The notes beneath the pieces are model-generated. The model did no database searches and was not told the DNA's origin. It saw only the letters and a list, made by a program, of their open reading frames with translations. The position numbers and the translations under genes were made by a program. A DNA stretch of 64,000 bases from Sphingobium sp. WTD-1 (lineage in GTDB: Bacteria; Pseudomonadota; Alphaproteobacteria; Sphingomonadales; Sphingomonadaceae): NCBI RefSeq assembly GCF_030128825.1, contig NZ_CP119127.1:4329501-4393500 (forward strand), in the 5' to 3' direction. Of the stretch, positions 37,543 through 47,490 are shown piece by piece (positions within the stretch are counted from its first letter, which is position 1; each line of letters opens with the position of its first letter).

Positions 37543-37959
37543 ATGATGCGCCCTATGATCCGATGGGCCAGCCCTCTTCTCGTCGTCGCCTTTTCCAGTT
37601 GCACGATGGCCGAAAAGGAATTGTCGCCCTGCTTTCAGGTTTCCGATCTGCAAGCAGGAGATCGCTTCGCAGGCGTGGTGATACTCGAAGCCACTCATGT
37701 TGGGCGCACAATCATGCTGCCATTAGCATGCGAGGGTGGCGGTCCTGCCCTGCTGCCTGAAGGTTACTCTCTTTCAAAGACCTCACGGAACGGGGACGGG
37801 CCAAGCAGCGCAGGCGCGCAATTTTACAGGGCCGAGGTTCAAGGTCATGTGATCAACCGTAAAGACGGCGACGGCATCGCTTTTGAAGTGACTCAAATAA
37901 CCAACGTGGAAGGCACGTGGCCCAGATGGCTCAAGTCAGAGTATCGCGATCCATATTGA
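37543..37959 (+). CDS. Hypothetical lipoprotein
   Basis: 138 residues (134 if the ATG at 37555 is used). A short hydrophobic leader ends in a lipobox-like VVAFSSC, so the protein is probably lipid-anchored. The rest holds a cysteine pair (Cys in LSPCFQ and in LACEGGG) and an IAFEVTQITNVEGTW strand region. Slightly lower GC than neighbours. No family recognised. Confidence 0.62.
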   Translation: MMRPMIRWASPLLVVAFSSCTMAEKELSPCFQVSDLQAGDRFAGVVILEATHVGRTIMLPLACEGGGPALLPEGYSLSKTSRNGDGPSSAGAQFYRAEVQGHVINRKDGDGIAFEVTQITNVEGTWPRWLKSEYRDPY

Positions 37960-37997
37960 AGCGTTAGCGATCCATCCGCTTCCCGCCCAACTCCGTC

Positions 37998-38017
37998 ACC
38001 CCAGCGGAAGCTGGGGT
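37998..38017. repeat. Short inverted repeat of sphingomonad type
   Basis: ACCCCAGC-GGAA-GCTGGGGT within a GTCACCCCAGC...GGGGTCTC context. It is 39 bases after the lipoprotein gene and may act as a transcript end. Confidence 0.6.
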
Positions 38018-38215
38018 CTCAGGCGGTGACAGAAAGAGGCCAATCGTCTCGCGCTATCCGTTTATGTCTCGTGCGCCTGCCTGGGATGCCAGCCCCAACA
38101 AACAGGTTCGTAACGATAATTGCCAACATGGAGATTTTCCTGCTGTTGCAATGGTCGTTATCTCATCCCGATGGCATGAGAATCAATTGGAACAAGACGA
38201 GGAAACCAAAGCGCT

Positions 38216-38497
38216 ATGGAGAAAGCGTCGACGAAACGTCCCACCGGCGCATCGCAAATCGTTGCAGGCTGGGCGCTTCTGGTAGCCAGTTGCGCGATGA
38301 TCGTCAGCGGCCTGCTCATTCGCCCGCGCCCAGTGGCAGACTCTTTCGATCATGCGCGACAGGCGATGTATGAGATTCTCATGCCCGGCGGCTTTGTCAG
38401 CATCCTCTTGGCCTTCGCTCTATTATGTGTTGGCTGGATCATTCGGGCCATCTCCTTCCTGCCCGAGAGAAATGAAGTGAGAGCAGAACGGAACTAG
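38216..38497 (+). CDS. Small two-span membrane protein
   Basis: 93 residues with two membrane helices (about 14-35, AGWALLVASCAMIVSGLLI, and 58-80, FVSILLAFALLCVGWIIRAI) joined by a polar loop with RPRPVADSFDHARQ. A charged tail ends the protein. A GAGGAAA ribosome-like site lies about 12 bases before the ATG. No family recognised. Confidence 0.6.
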   Translation: MEKASTKRPTGASQIVAGWALLVASCAMIVSGLLIRPRPVADSFDHARQAMYEILMPGGFVSILLAFALLCVGWIIRAISFLPERNEVRAERN

Positions 38498-38622
38498 CGC
38501 CCCATTTGCCCGGCGATTGCGGCATGTCCTTATTCATGTCGGGTCGGGAATCTTTGATGGCTGGGGCATCCCGCGCGCGCGTCACGGGTTGGACGGCGCA
38601 TAAGCGATAAGAGGAGAGCGCC

Positions 38623-39060
38623 ATGTCCTGTGCCACGATCGTCGCCGCCGTCGATGTCAACGCCCCGGACCTCGCCCGTGCCGCCATTGCCGGCGCGGCC
38701 GATGTGGCGGGGAACCAGGGCGTCGTCCATCTGCTCTATGTCCGCTATTATCTGCCGACCCGCTATTCCGAGCTGCTGGACGGCAGTTTCGACGAGAATG
38801 AGGAGCGCGATGCGCTGGCGGCGATGAAGACATGGGCGAGCGAGGCCGGGCTGGCGCCCGATCGCACCCATTTCCTGACCCGACGCGGGCGGGTGCGCGA
38901 CGAGGTTCTGAGCGAGGCGGCGCGGCTGAAGGCCGACCTGGTGGTGATCGGATCGCATCAGCCCTCGCTCACGTCCAAGCTGCTGGGGTCCAATGCGTCG
39001 GCGATCATCCACCAGTCGCCGGTCAGCGTGCTGGTGGTACGGACGCAAGCACCCAAATAG
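38623..39060 (+). CDS. Universal stress protein (UspA family)
   Basis: 145 residues, a single Usp domain. The opening strand reads TIVAAVDVNAPDLARAA, and the ATP-binding loop follows the family G-2x-G-9x-G-S/T pattern in GSHQPSLTSKLLGSNASA, ending IIHQSPVSVLVVR. The ribosome site AGAGGAGAG is strong. A general-stress promoter was sought upstream and not found. Confidence 0.92.
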   Translation: MSCATIVAAVDVNAPDLARAAIAGAADVAGNQGVVHLLYVRYYLPTRYSELLDGSFDENEERDALAAMKTWASEAGLAPDRTHFLTRRGRVRDEVLSEAARLKADLVVIGSHQPSLTSKLLGSNASAIIHQSPVSVLVVRTQAPK

Positions 39061-39157
39061 CAGAAATAATCAACAGGGGTTGAGTGGCGCTCGGTTGCGG
39101 CGGGCGGGCGCCGTTCCTACCTGCCGGGCATCAGAGATTTATCGGAGCGATGCCCGC

Positions 39158-40027
39158 ATGACCGACAGCTATACCCCGCCCGCCGTGTGGATTTGGGACA
39201 AGGATAAGGGCGGCGCCTTTGCCAATATCAACCGGCCGATCGCCGGCGCCACCCATGACAAGGCATTGCCGGTAGGCCCGCATCCGCTCCAGCTCTATTC
39301 GCTGGGCACGCCCAATGGGCAGAAGGTGACGATCCTGCTGGAGGAATTGCTGGAGGCGGGCGTCACGCAGGCCGAATATGATGCCTGGCTGATCCGCATC
39401 GGCGATGGCGACCAGTTCGGCAGCGGCTTTGTCGACGTCAATCCCAACAGCAAGATCCCCGCGTTGATGGACCATAGCGTGTCGCCGCCGCAGCGCGTGT
39501 TCGAATCCGGCGCGATCCTGCTCTATCTGGCCGAGAAGTTCGGCAAGTTCCTGCCGACCGATCCGGCCAAGCGCACCGCGGCGCTGAGCTGGCTGTTCTG
39601 GCAGATGGGCAGCGCGCCGATCCTGGGCGGCGGCTTTGGCCATTTCTTCGCCTATGCGCCGGAAAAATATGAATATCCGATCAACCGCTACACGATGGAA
39701 GTGAAGCGGCAGCTGGACGTGCTGGACCGGCATCTGGCAGAGAATGACTATCTGGCCGGCGACGAATATTCGATCGCCGATATTGCGGTGTGGCCCTGGT
39801 ATGCGGGCGTGCTGCTGAACCGGGTCTATGGCGCGGCGGAGTTTCTGGACGCGGGCAGCTACAAGAATGTGCTGCGCTGGGCGAACCAGATCGATGCGCG
39901 CCCGGCGGTGAAGCGCGGGCGGATCGTCAACAAGACCAACGGGCCGCTGGAGGATCAACTGCACGAGCGGCATGACGCCGGCGACTTCGCCACGAAGACA
40001 CAGGACAGACTGGAGGGGGTGGCTTAA
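39158..40027 (+). CDS. yghU: Glutathione transferase-like disulfide-bond oxidoreductase YghU
   Basis: 289 residues. The protein is close to E. coli YghU over its whole length: GGAFANINRPIAGATHDK, HPLQLYSLGTPNGQKVTILL, LIRIGDGDQFGSGFVDVNPN, KIPALMDH, LGGGFGHFFAYAPEKYEY and AVKRGRIVNKTNGPLEDQLH. YghU binds two glutathione molecules and reduces disulfides. The ATG at 39158 matches the conserved N-terminus. A REP-like repeat separates it from the convergent oxidoreductase gene. Confidence 0.95.
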   Translation: MTDSYTPPAVWIWDKDKGGAFANINRPIAGATHDKALPVGPHPLQLYSLGTPNGQKVTILLEELLEAGVTQAEYDAWLIRIGDGDQFGSGFVDVNPNSKIPALMDHSVSPPQRVFESGAILLYLAEKFGKFLPTDPAKRTAALSWLFWQMGSAPILGGGFGHFFAYAPEKYEYPINRYTMEVKRQLDVLDRHLAENDYLAGDEYSIADIAVWPWYAGVLLNRVYGAAEFLDAGSYKNVLRWANQIDARPAVKRGRIVNKTNGPLEDQLHERHDAGDFATKTQDRLEGVA

Positions 40028-40040
40028 ACGGCCACCCCGC

Positions 40041-40101
40041 TCGTCATCGCGAGCGAAGCGTGGCGATCCATGGATTACTTCGCTCCGCTCGCAATGACGA
40101 A
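40041..40101. repeat. REP-like 61-base inverted repeat, copy A
   Basis: 58 of 61 bases match copy B at 54089-54149. The ends TCGTCATCGCGAGCG and CGCTCGCAATGACGAA are near-complementary, so the element can fold. It sits between two convergent genes. Confidence 0.88.
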
Positions 40102-40104
40102 GGA

Positions 40105-40716
40105 TCAATACCCCACGGTGAAGCGCTGGCGGCTATGTTTCGGCGTTTCGATCTCATCGGCGAGCGCGATGGCATAATCGGCATAGGAGATGCTGCTATT
40201 GCCCTCGCCATCGACCAGCAACTGGTCGGTGCCGAGGCGGAAATCCCCCTTGCGATCGCCGACGAAGAACAAAGCGGAGGGCGAGAGGAAGGTCCAGTCG
40301 AGATCCGCCACGCCGCGCAGATAGGCGAGGAAATCGCCGCCCCGGCCGGCTTCCGCCTTATAGGCTTCGGGAAATTCCGGCGTGTCGATCAGCTTGACGC
40401 CCGGCGCGACCTCCAGGCTACCGGCGCCGCCGACCACCAGATAGCGGGCCACGCCAGACGCGCGCACCGCGCCGACCAGCGACGCCGGATCGGTGTCGGC
40501 GAACATCACAGCGCTCACCACTGCATCATGGCCGGCGAGCAGCCCGCTGAGCGCGGCCGCATCATTGACATCGCCGGCGACGGCGGTGATGCCGGCGTCC
40601 TGCACGGCATTTTCGGGATGGCGCGAGATCGCCGTCACCTGATGGCCGCGACGGGCCAGTTCCGCGCTGATTTCCCGCCCCGCACGGCCGCTGCCGCCGA
40701 TGATCGCGATCTTCAT
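40105..40716 (-). CDS. NAD(P)-binding oxidoreductase, atypical short-chain type
   Basis: 203 residues from the ATG at 40716. It begins with a Rossmann strand MKIAIIGGSGRAGREISAEL and continues ARRGHQVTAISRHPENA and GDVNDAAALSGLLAGHDAVV, as in NAD(P)H-binding YwnB/NmrA-like proteins. These often act on flavins or quinones or serve as redox sensors; no catalytic Tyr-x-x-x-Lys is evident. Divergent from an HxlR regulator gene, which probably controls it. Confidence 0.88.
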   Translation of the reverse strand: MKIAIIGGSGRAGREISAELARRGHQVTAISRHPENAVQDAGITAVAGDVNDAAALSGLLAGHDAVVSAVMFADTDPASLVGAVRASGVARYLVVGGAGSLEVAPGVKLIDTPEFPEAYKAEAGRGGDFLAYLRGVADLDWTFLSPSALFFVGDRKGDFRLGTDQLLVDGEGNSSISYADYAIALADEIETPKHSRQRFTVGY

Positions 40717-40731
40717 GTTCCATTCTCCATG

Positions 40732-40741
40732 GGTAGTTACC
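40732..40741. promoter_or_regulatory. Possible HxlR operator half
   Basis: GGTAGTTACC, with symmetric GGTA/TACC arms, in the 110-base gap between the divergent oxidoreductase and HxlR genes. Suggested only by position and symmetry. Confidence 0.25.
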
Positions 40742-40826
40742 AATGGAAACCAGATAGCGATTAGGATATCATGGTCGCAAGAAGGCACTTTGCCATCACC
40801 TGGTTACGCCGAGGAAACCGCCTGCC

Positions 40827-41219
40827 ATGACTGCGCCCACGCCCCTGCCCCGCACTGGCGACGTCTATGATCCCGATTGCCCGACCCGCCATGTGCTGGA
40901 CCGGATCGGCGACAAATGGGCGGTGCTGGTGATGCTGACGTTGAAGGACGGACCGGTGCGGTTCAACGATCTGCGCCGGCGGATCGGCGCGATCTCGCAG
41001 AAGATGCTGTCGCAGACATTGAAGAGCCTGGAGCGGGACGGGCTGGTGAGCCGCGCCGCCTATGCCACGGTGCCGGTGACGGTGGAATATCGGCTGACCG
41101 AGATGGCGCAGGGGCTGATCGGCATATTGGACCAGATCACCCGCTGGGCCGAGGGCCATGTCGGCGCGATCATGGATGCGCGCCGGGCGCATGACGCGCG
41201 CGAGGTCGAGGCCGCCTAA
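40827..41219 (+). CDS. HxlR-family winged-helix regulator
   Basis: 130 residues with the family core: VLDRIGDKWAVLVMLTLKDG, FNDLRRRIGAISQKMLSQTL and LERDGLVSRAAYATVPVTVE. One cysteine near the N-terminus (DPDCPTRHVLDR) is at the position used for redox or electrophile sensing in several HxlR members. It probably represses the divergent oxidoreductase gene. Its stop overlaps the stop of the convergent acyltransferase gene by three bases. Confidence 0.93.
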   Translation: MTAPTPLPRTGDVYDPDCPTRHVLDRIGDKWAVLVMLTLKDGPVRFNDLRRRIGAISQKMLSQTLKSLERDGLVSRAAYATVPVTVEYRLTEMAQGLIGILDQITRWAEGHVGAIMDARRAHDAREVEAA

Positions 41220-42244
41220 CCGGCCTGGGTGGCGCGCTGCCCCTGCGACACGGTGCGGTCACGCCACCAGCGGTTGATGCGGCGGGCGAGGGGACGCTCG
41301 ACGCCATAGGTGAGCGCGCTCGCCAGCAGCAGCGAAGCAGCGGTCGCCAGAAGGAATCCGATCCAGGTCGACAGGCCGGCGCGGTCGACCTGGTTCATGA
41401 TCGCCAGCCCGGCATTATGGTGGATGAGGTAGAGCGCGTAGCTGATCGCCCCCAGCCAGAGCAGCAGCCGATGGCGCAGGAAGGACAGCCAGCCGCGCAG
41501 CATCGCGGCGAAGATCACCATCACCAGCAGCGCCGCGACCAGATATTCGTGGCTATCGGCCCAGGCGACCGTCGCCAGCGCCGCCACGAAGAAGGGCGCC
41601 TGCTGGCCCCAGCGGCGATGGCCCGACCAGATGCGGTAGAAGAGCATGCCGATGATGAAGAAGGGGATATAGTCGAGCACCAGCAGCATGACGAGGCGGC
41701 TGGGCATGGCGTGCCAGCCGGCGATCGCGGCCTTGATCGCCAGCCAGCCGAGCAGCAGCCATTCGAGCCGGGCAAAGCCGCGCCCCATCCAGATCGCCAG
41801 CATGCAGCAATAGAAGGCGAGTTCGACCCCCAGCGTCCAGTAGACGCCGTCGACCGCGGGCAGATAGAAATAGCCCTGCAGCATCGTCATGTTGACCGGG
41901 ATCACCCAGGCGGGCGGCAGCAACTGGCCGGCGCCGAGCAGCAGGACGATGCCGATCGAAAGCGCCATCGCCGCCCAATAGACCGGGAAAAGCCGGGCGA
42001 AGCGCTTGACCGCAAAATCGGCGGCGCTGCGCGTCCCTTCCAGCGAGAAGGCGATGACGAAGCCGGAAATCGCAAAGAAGAGCAGCACGCCATAGCCGCC
42101 ATGTTCGAACAAGGGCGGCAGGCGATGGCCGTGCGGGAAGAGCTTGGGATAGATGTTGAAATAATGGAAGAGCAGCACGGAAAAGGCCGCGATGCCGCGC
42201 AACGCGTCCAGTTCCTGCAATCGCGTCCGACCCTGCCCCATCAT
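41216..42244 (-). CDS. Membrane acyltransferase (acyltransferase 3 / OafA-like)
   Basis: 342 residues with about ten membrane helices. The family start is clear: LQELDALRGIAAFSVLLFHY, with the catalytic-type RGIAAxxVxxFH pattern, and the helix FFAISGFVIAFSLEG. Such proteins acetylate or otherwise acylate surface sugars. No polysaccharide gene adjoins it, so the acceptor is unknown. Confidence 0.9.
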   Translation of the reverse strand: MMGQGRTRLQELDALRGIAAFSVLLFHYFNIYPKLFPHGHRLPPLFEHGGYGVLLFFAISGFVIAFSLEGTRSAADFAVKRFARLFPVYWAAMALSIGIVLLLGAGQLLPPAWVIPVNMTMLQGYFYLPAVDGVYWTLGVELAFYCCMLAIWMGRGFARLEWLLLGWLAIKAAIAGWHAMPSRLVMLLVLDYIPFFIIGMLFYRIWSGHRRWGQQAPFFVAALATVAWADSHEYLVAALLVMVIFAAMLRGWLSFLRHRLLLWLGAISYALYLIHHNAGLAIMNQVDRAGLSTWIGFLLATAASLLLASALTYGVERPLARRINRWWRDRTVSQGQRATQAG

Positions 42245-42321
42245 GCCCCTGTCCTACGCCCCCACGCGATAAGATTGGGTAAATTTGCGTGAACGATAGC
42301 GCCCGCGTCGGGGCGCCGGCA

Positions 42322-42639
42322 TCAATTGCCGTCGGCGTCGACCATGAACTGCATCGGCTTGCCGCGCGATTCCGGTTCCCAGCCGGCCGCCAGCGCCGCG
42401 CGCACGCCGCGGGCGACGATGGCGTCGTTGATCTGGAGCCGTCCGCGCGCCAGTCCCTTGAGCAGGCGCTTGGGTGGCGGAAATTCCAGCACGGCGCCGC
42501 GCTGCGTCCCCTGCTGCTGCAGGGCGACGGTCATGCCGCGCCAGCCATCGGCATCGCTCCATTGCGGTTCGCGCCGCACTTCCCAATCATAATGCGCGCC
42601 GTCGACCAGGACGGTGCCGCTGTTGTTGCTGTTTGACAT
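42322..42639 (-). CDS. Conserved hypothetical protein
   Basis: 105 residues from the ATG at 42639. The first part is strand-rich (VLVDGAHYDWEVRREPQWSD and GWRGMTVALQQ). The second is helical and basic (EFPPPKRLLKGLARGRLQ), with ARGVRAALAAGWEPESRGKP. I know of similar short proteins in sphingomonads, without function. It lies on the same strand as ligA, 114 bases downstream of an inverted-repeat pair. Confidence 0.7.
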   Translation of the reverse strand: MSNSNNSGTVLVDGAHYDWEVRREPQWSDADGWRGMTVALQQQGTQRGAVLEFPPPKRLLKGLARGRLQINDAIVARGVRAALAAGWEPESRGKPMQFMVDADGN

Positions 42640-42653
42640 GATGGTCGCCCTAT

Positions 42654-42690
42654 AGAGCATAATCCATTCATTCTGAATGGATTATGCTCT
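42654..42690. repeat. 37-base near-perfect stem, 17-base arms
   Basis: AGAGCATAATCCATTCA, spacer TTC, and the exact reverse complement. It lies between ligA and the small hypothetical gene and is notably AT-rich against the surroundings. Confidence 0.9.
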
Positions 42691-42722
42691 ACTTTCCTTT
42701 TATTTTCCGCATTTTCCGAGCC

Positions 42723-42742
42723 AGCAGATGATACCATCTGCT
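42723..42742. repeat. Second short stem next to ligA stop
   Basis: AGCAGATG-ATAC-CATCTGCT, followed by TCGAAAATGCTCTAG that overlaps the ligA stop codon. The terminal GCTCTA/TAGAGC motif is shared with the neighbouring stem at 42654-42690. Confidence 0.8.
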
Positions 42743-42753
42743 TCGAAAATGCT

Positions 42754-44874
<2,121 letters not shown>

Positions 44875-44898
44875 TTAGACTGCCAGCCCCTCATTGCG

Positions 44899-45264
44899 CT
44901 AGACCGTCGCGTCTTCCGGGAAGATATCCACAACCCTTATTTTGCAGACGATCGCCGCGTTGAAACTATCCATTTCCTCGGCCGGAATCCAATATTCCCG
45001 ATGCGCACGGCCGCCGGCCTCCTGCACATCATAGTGATCGAGATAGTCCTTGCGGACATCAAACTCGGTCACAAAGCCGCTGCCGCTGGCCGGTACATTC
45101 CAGTCGCGCGCGATCTTGATGGCATAGTCACGGGTCGTGACGGGATAAAAGATCGGCTGTTCCGGCAGGCGCGGTGGGAAAGCGCGCATGGCCGTATCGC
45201 GGAGCAGTTCCAGTTCCGCCGGACCGACCGGGCGCCAAAGTGTGATGGTTTCCATCTCGCTCAT
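44899..45264 (-). CDS. Conserved protein of unknown function (annotated elsewhere as ADP-ribosylation/crystallin J1)
   Basis: 121 residues. The stretch LWRPVGPAELELL, AFPPRLPEQPIFYPV and KIARDWNVPASGSGFVTEF is a strongly conserved pattern I recognise from database entries labelled ADP-ribosylation/crystallin J1, a name without proven function. It ends EYWIPAEEMDSFNAAIV. Its start overlaps the stop of the exported monooxygenase-like gene by ATGA, so the two are coupled. Confidence 0.75.
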   Translation of the reverse strand: MSEMETITLWRPVGPAELELLRDTAMRAFPPRLPEQPIFYPVTTRDYAIKIARDWNVPASGSGFVTEFDVRKDYLDHYDVQEAGGRAHREYWIPAEEMDSFNAAIVCKIRVVDIFPEDATV

Positions 45265-45635
45265 ATACCCGCCACCGGCACGGTTTCAAAATGCTGCGGG
45301 AAGCCGGCGATGATCGGGCGGGCCTTGGCGATGGCGGCGCGGACGGCGGGGAGTTTCAGCGAGGCGGCGTGGCTTTCGCGGCTGTCCCAGACTTCGGTGA
45401 TCCAGAGCGCGTCGGGATTGGCGGTGTCGAGCGCCACGACATAGGAGAGGCAGCCGGGCATCGCGCCGATCGCATCCTTGAGATAGCCGACCAGTTCGTC
45501 GCGCTTGCCGGGCGTGCTGAGCATCTGACCGATCAGGCCGTAGCGCGGTGTCGCCTCCTGCGCGCCGGCGGGGATGGCCGTTGCGGCCAGCGTCGCGGCA
45601 GTGAGGCCGAGCATGTCTCTGCGATTATGGGTCAT
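45261..45635 (-). CDS. Tat-exported ABM-domain (quinol-monooxygenase-like) protein
   Basis: 124 residues. It begins MTHNRRDMLGLTAATLAATA, a twin-arginine signal, with cleavage near PAGAQ. The mature part is an antibiotic-biosynthesis-monooxygenase ferredoxin-like fold: YGLIGQMLSTPGKRDELVGY, then CLSYVVALDTANPDALWITE and VWDSRESHAASL. Export is unusual for this mostly cytoplasmic family. Coupled by ATGA to the next small gene; both stand between recN and ligA. Confidence 0.85.
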   Translation of the reverse strand: MTHNRRDMLGLTAATLAATAIPAGAQEATPRYGLIGQMLSTPGKRDELVGYLKDAIGAMPGCLSYVVALDTANPDALWITEVWDSRESHAASLKLPAVRAAIAKARPIIAGFPQHFETVPVAGI

Positions 45636-45653
45636 GCGGCTGTCCTATCCCCT

Positions 45654-45749
45654 CCGTTCGTCCTGAGCGAAGTCGAAGGACGCGCCGAGCGGAGCGAGGC
45701 GCCTTCGCTTCGCTCAGGTGAAGGCTTCGACTTCGCTCAGCCCGAACGG
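45654..45749. repeat. Dispersed inverted repeat between recN and the ABM gene
   Basis: The outer ends are CCGTTCGTCCTGAGCGAAGT (left) and its near-complement ending CCGAACGG (right), with an inner repeat CTTCGCTTCGCTCAG. The CTGAGCGAAGTCGAAG core is a repeat I associate with sphingomonad genomes. Confidence 0.8.
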
Positions 45750-45776
45750 TATGTGAAACGCGCGAATTGGCAAGCC

Positions 45777-47438
45777 TCAAGCTTCCAGCAGCCGTTCCGC
45801 CTGTGCGCGCGCTTCGGCGGTAATTTCCGCGCCGGAGAGCATGCGGGCGATTTCCTCGCGGCGTTCGCCATCGCTGAGCGCGTGGACGCCGGTGCGGGTG
45901 ACGGTACCGTCGCTCGATTTCGCGATCAGCATATGGCCGGTACCGCGCGCCGCGACCTGGGGGCTGTGGGTGACGACGAGGATCTGGTTGCTCTGCGCCA
46001 GGCGCGACAGGCGCTCACCGATCGCATCGGCCACCGCGCCGCCAACGCCCCGGTCGATCTCGTCGAAGATCAAGGTGTCGGCCCCGCCTTGCTCCGCCAG
46101 CGCGACCTTGAGCGCAAGGATGAAGCGGGAGAGTTCGCCGCCCGAGGCGATCTTGGCGAGCGGCGCGAAGGGCGCGCCGGGATTGGTCGAAATCTCGAAC
46201 TCGACCCGGTCCATGCCGGCGCCGCTCCATTGCCCTTCATCCAGTGGCGCAACGACGGTGCGGAAGCGGGCGGCGTCCAGCTTCAGCGGCGCCAGTTCGC
46301 CCGCGACCGCCGCATCGAGCCGGCCGGCGGCAAGCTGGCGCTCGGCCGACAGCGCCTGGGCAGCGGCGCGATAGGTTGCCGCCCTGCGCGCCACATCGGC
46401 TTCGAGCGCGGCGATATGCTCCTCCCCACCCTCGATCGCGGCGAGGCGCACGACCATCTCGTCGCGCAGCGCGGCGAGATCGTCGGGCGCGACCTGATGC
46501 TTGCGGGCCAGGCCGCGCAGGTCGAACAGCCGGGTCTCGATCGCATCCAGCCGGGCGGGGTCGAAGCTCAGCGCCTCGGCCGCCTCGGCAAGCTTGTCCT
46601 CCGCCTCGCCCGCTTCGATCACGGCGCGGTCCAGCGCTTCCAGCACGGCGGAGAGCGGTTCATATTCGCCTGCGATCCGGTCGAGCCGGCGGGCGGCCTG
46701 GCGCAACTGGGCAAGACCGCCATCCGAGCCGGTCAGGCAATCGGTGACGGCGGACAGATCGTCGGACAGGCGCGCGCCCTTCTGCATGGTCGCGCGCTCC
46801 TCCGCCAGGGTCGCTTCCTCGCCGGCTTCGGGCGCGAATTTCGACAGTTCGGCGACGGCATGGTCGAGATAGTCGCGATCGCGCGCGGCATTGGCGACGG
46901 TGTCGCGCGCCTGTGCCAGATCGGCGGCGGCGGCGCGCCAGGCGGCATGAGCGGTGGCGACCGCCTCCGCCTCGCAACGGCCATAGGTGTCGAGCAGGGC
47001 GCGGTGGCCGCGGGCGTTGAGCAGGCCGCGATCGTCATGCTGGCCGTGGATTTCGACCAGCGCGCCGCCCAGATCGCGCAGCAGCGCCGCGGAACAGGCC
47101 TGGTCGTTGATGAAGGCGCGGCTGCCGCCATCGGCCTTGACCGTGCGGCGGATCAGCAGCGGTTCGCCGGCTTCGATCTCGATGCCATTGTCGGCCAGCA
47201 GCAGCGCGGCGCGATGACCGGCGGGCGGCGGATCGAAGCTGGCGGTGACGCTGGCCTGCGCCTCCCCTGCCCGGACCAAGCCGCTATCGGCGCGGACGCC
47301 GAGCGCCAGCCCCAGCGAATCGAGCAGGATCGACTTGCCCGCGCCGGTTTCACCGGTAAGGACGGACAGGCCGGCGCCGAACTCCAGGTCCAGCGCCTCG
47401 ATCAGCACGACATTGCGGATGGCAAGCGAGGTCAGCAT
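45777..47438 (-). CDS. recN: DNA repair protein RecN
   Basis: 553 residues. An SMC-like ATPase acting at double-strand breaks. Walker A is GETGAGKSILLDSLGLALG near residue 30, and the N-terminal start MLTSLAIRNVVLIEALDLEF is typical. A central coiled-coil region is rich in alanine, glutamate and arginine. The ABC-type signature and Walker B appear late (LASGGELSRFILALKVAL-like; actual text KIASGGELSRFILALK, then DTLIFDEIDRGVGG). Lies directly after bamD. Confidence 0.97.
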   Translation of the reverse strand: MLTSLAIRNVVLIEALDLEFGAGLSVLTGETGAGKSILLDSLGLALGVRADSGLVRAGEAQASVTASFDPPPAGHRAALLLADNGIEIEAGEPLLIRRTVKADGGSRAFINDQACSAALLRDLGGALVEIHGQHDDRGLLNARGHRALLDTYGRCEAEAVATAHAAWRAAAADLAQARDTVANAARDRDYLDHAVAELSKFAPEAGEEATLAEERATMQKGARLSDDLSAVTDCLTGSDGGLAQLRQAARRLDRIAGEYEPLSAVLEALDRAVIEAGEAEDKLAEAAEALSFDPARLDAIETRLFDLRGLARKHQVAPDDLAALRDEMVVRLAAIEGGEEHIAALEADVARRAATYRAAAQALSAERQLAAGRLDAAVAGELAPLKLDAARFRTVVAPLDEGQWSGAGMDRVEFEISTNPGAPFAPLAKIASGGELSRFILALKVALAEQGGADTLIFDEIDRGVGGAVADAIGERLSRLAQSNQILVVTHSPQVAARGTGHMLIAKSSDGTVTRTGVHALSDGERREEIARMLSGAEITAEARAQAERLLEA

Positions 47439-47490
47439 CGCGCCTGTCTACCTGCCATCGCACAAAAGGGGAACAAATAAAGCGTGCGCC

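Noticed and set aside
38504..38622. EcfG promoter for the universal stress protein
   Set aside because: A GGAAT-like stretch exists, but no CGTT follows at 16 or 17 bases.
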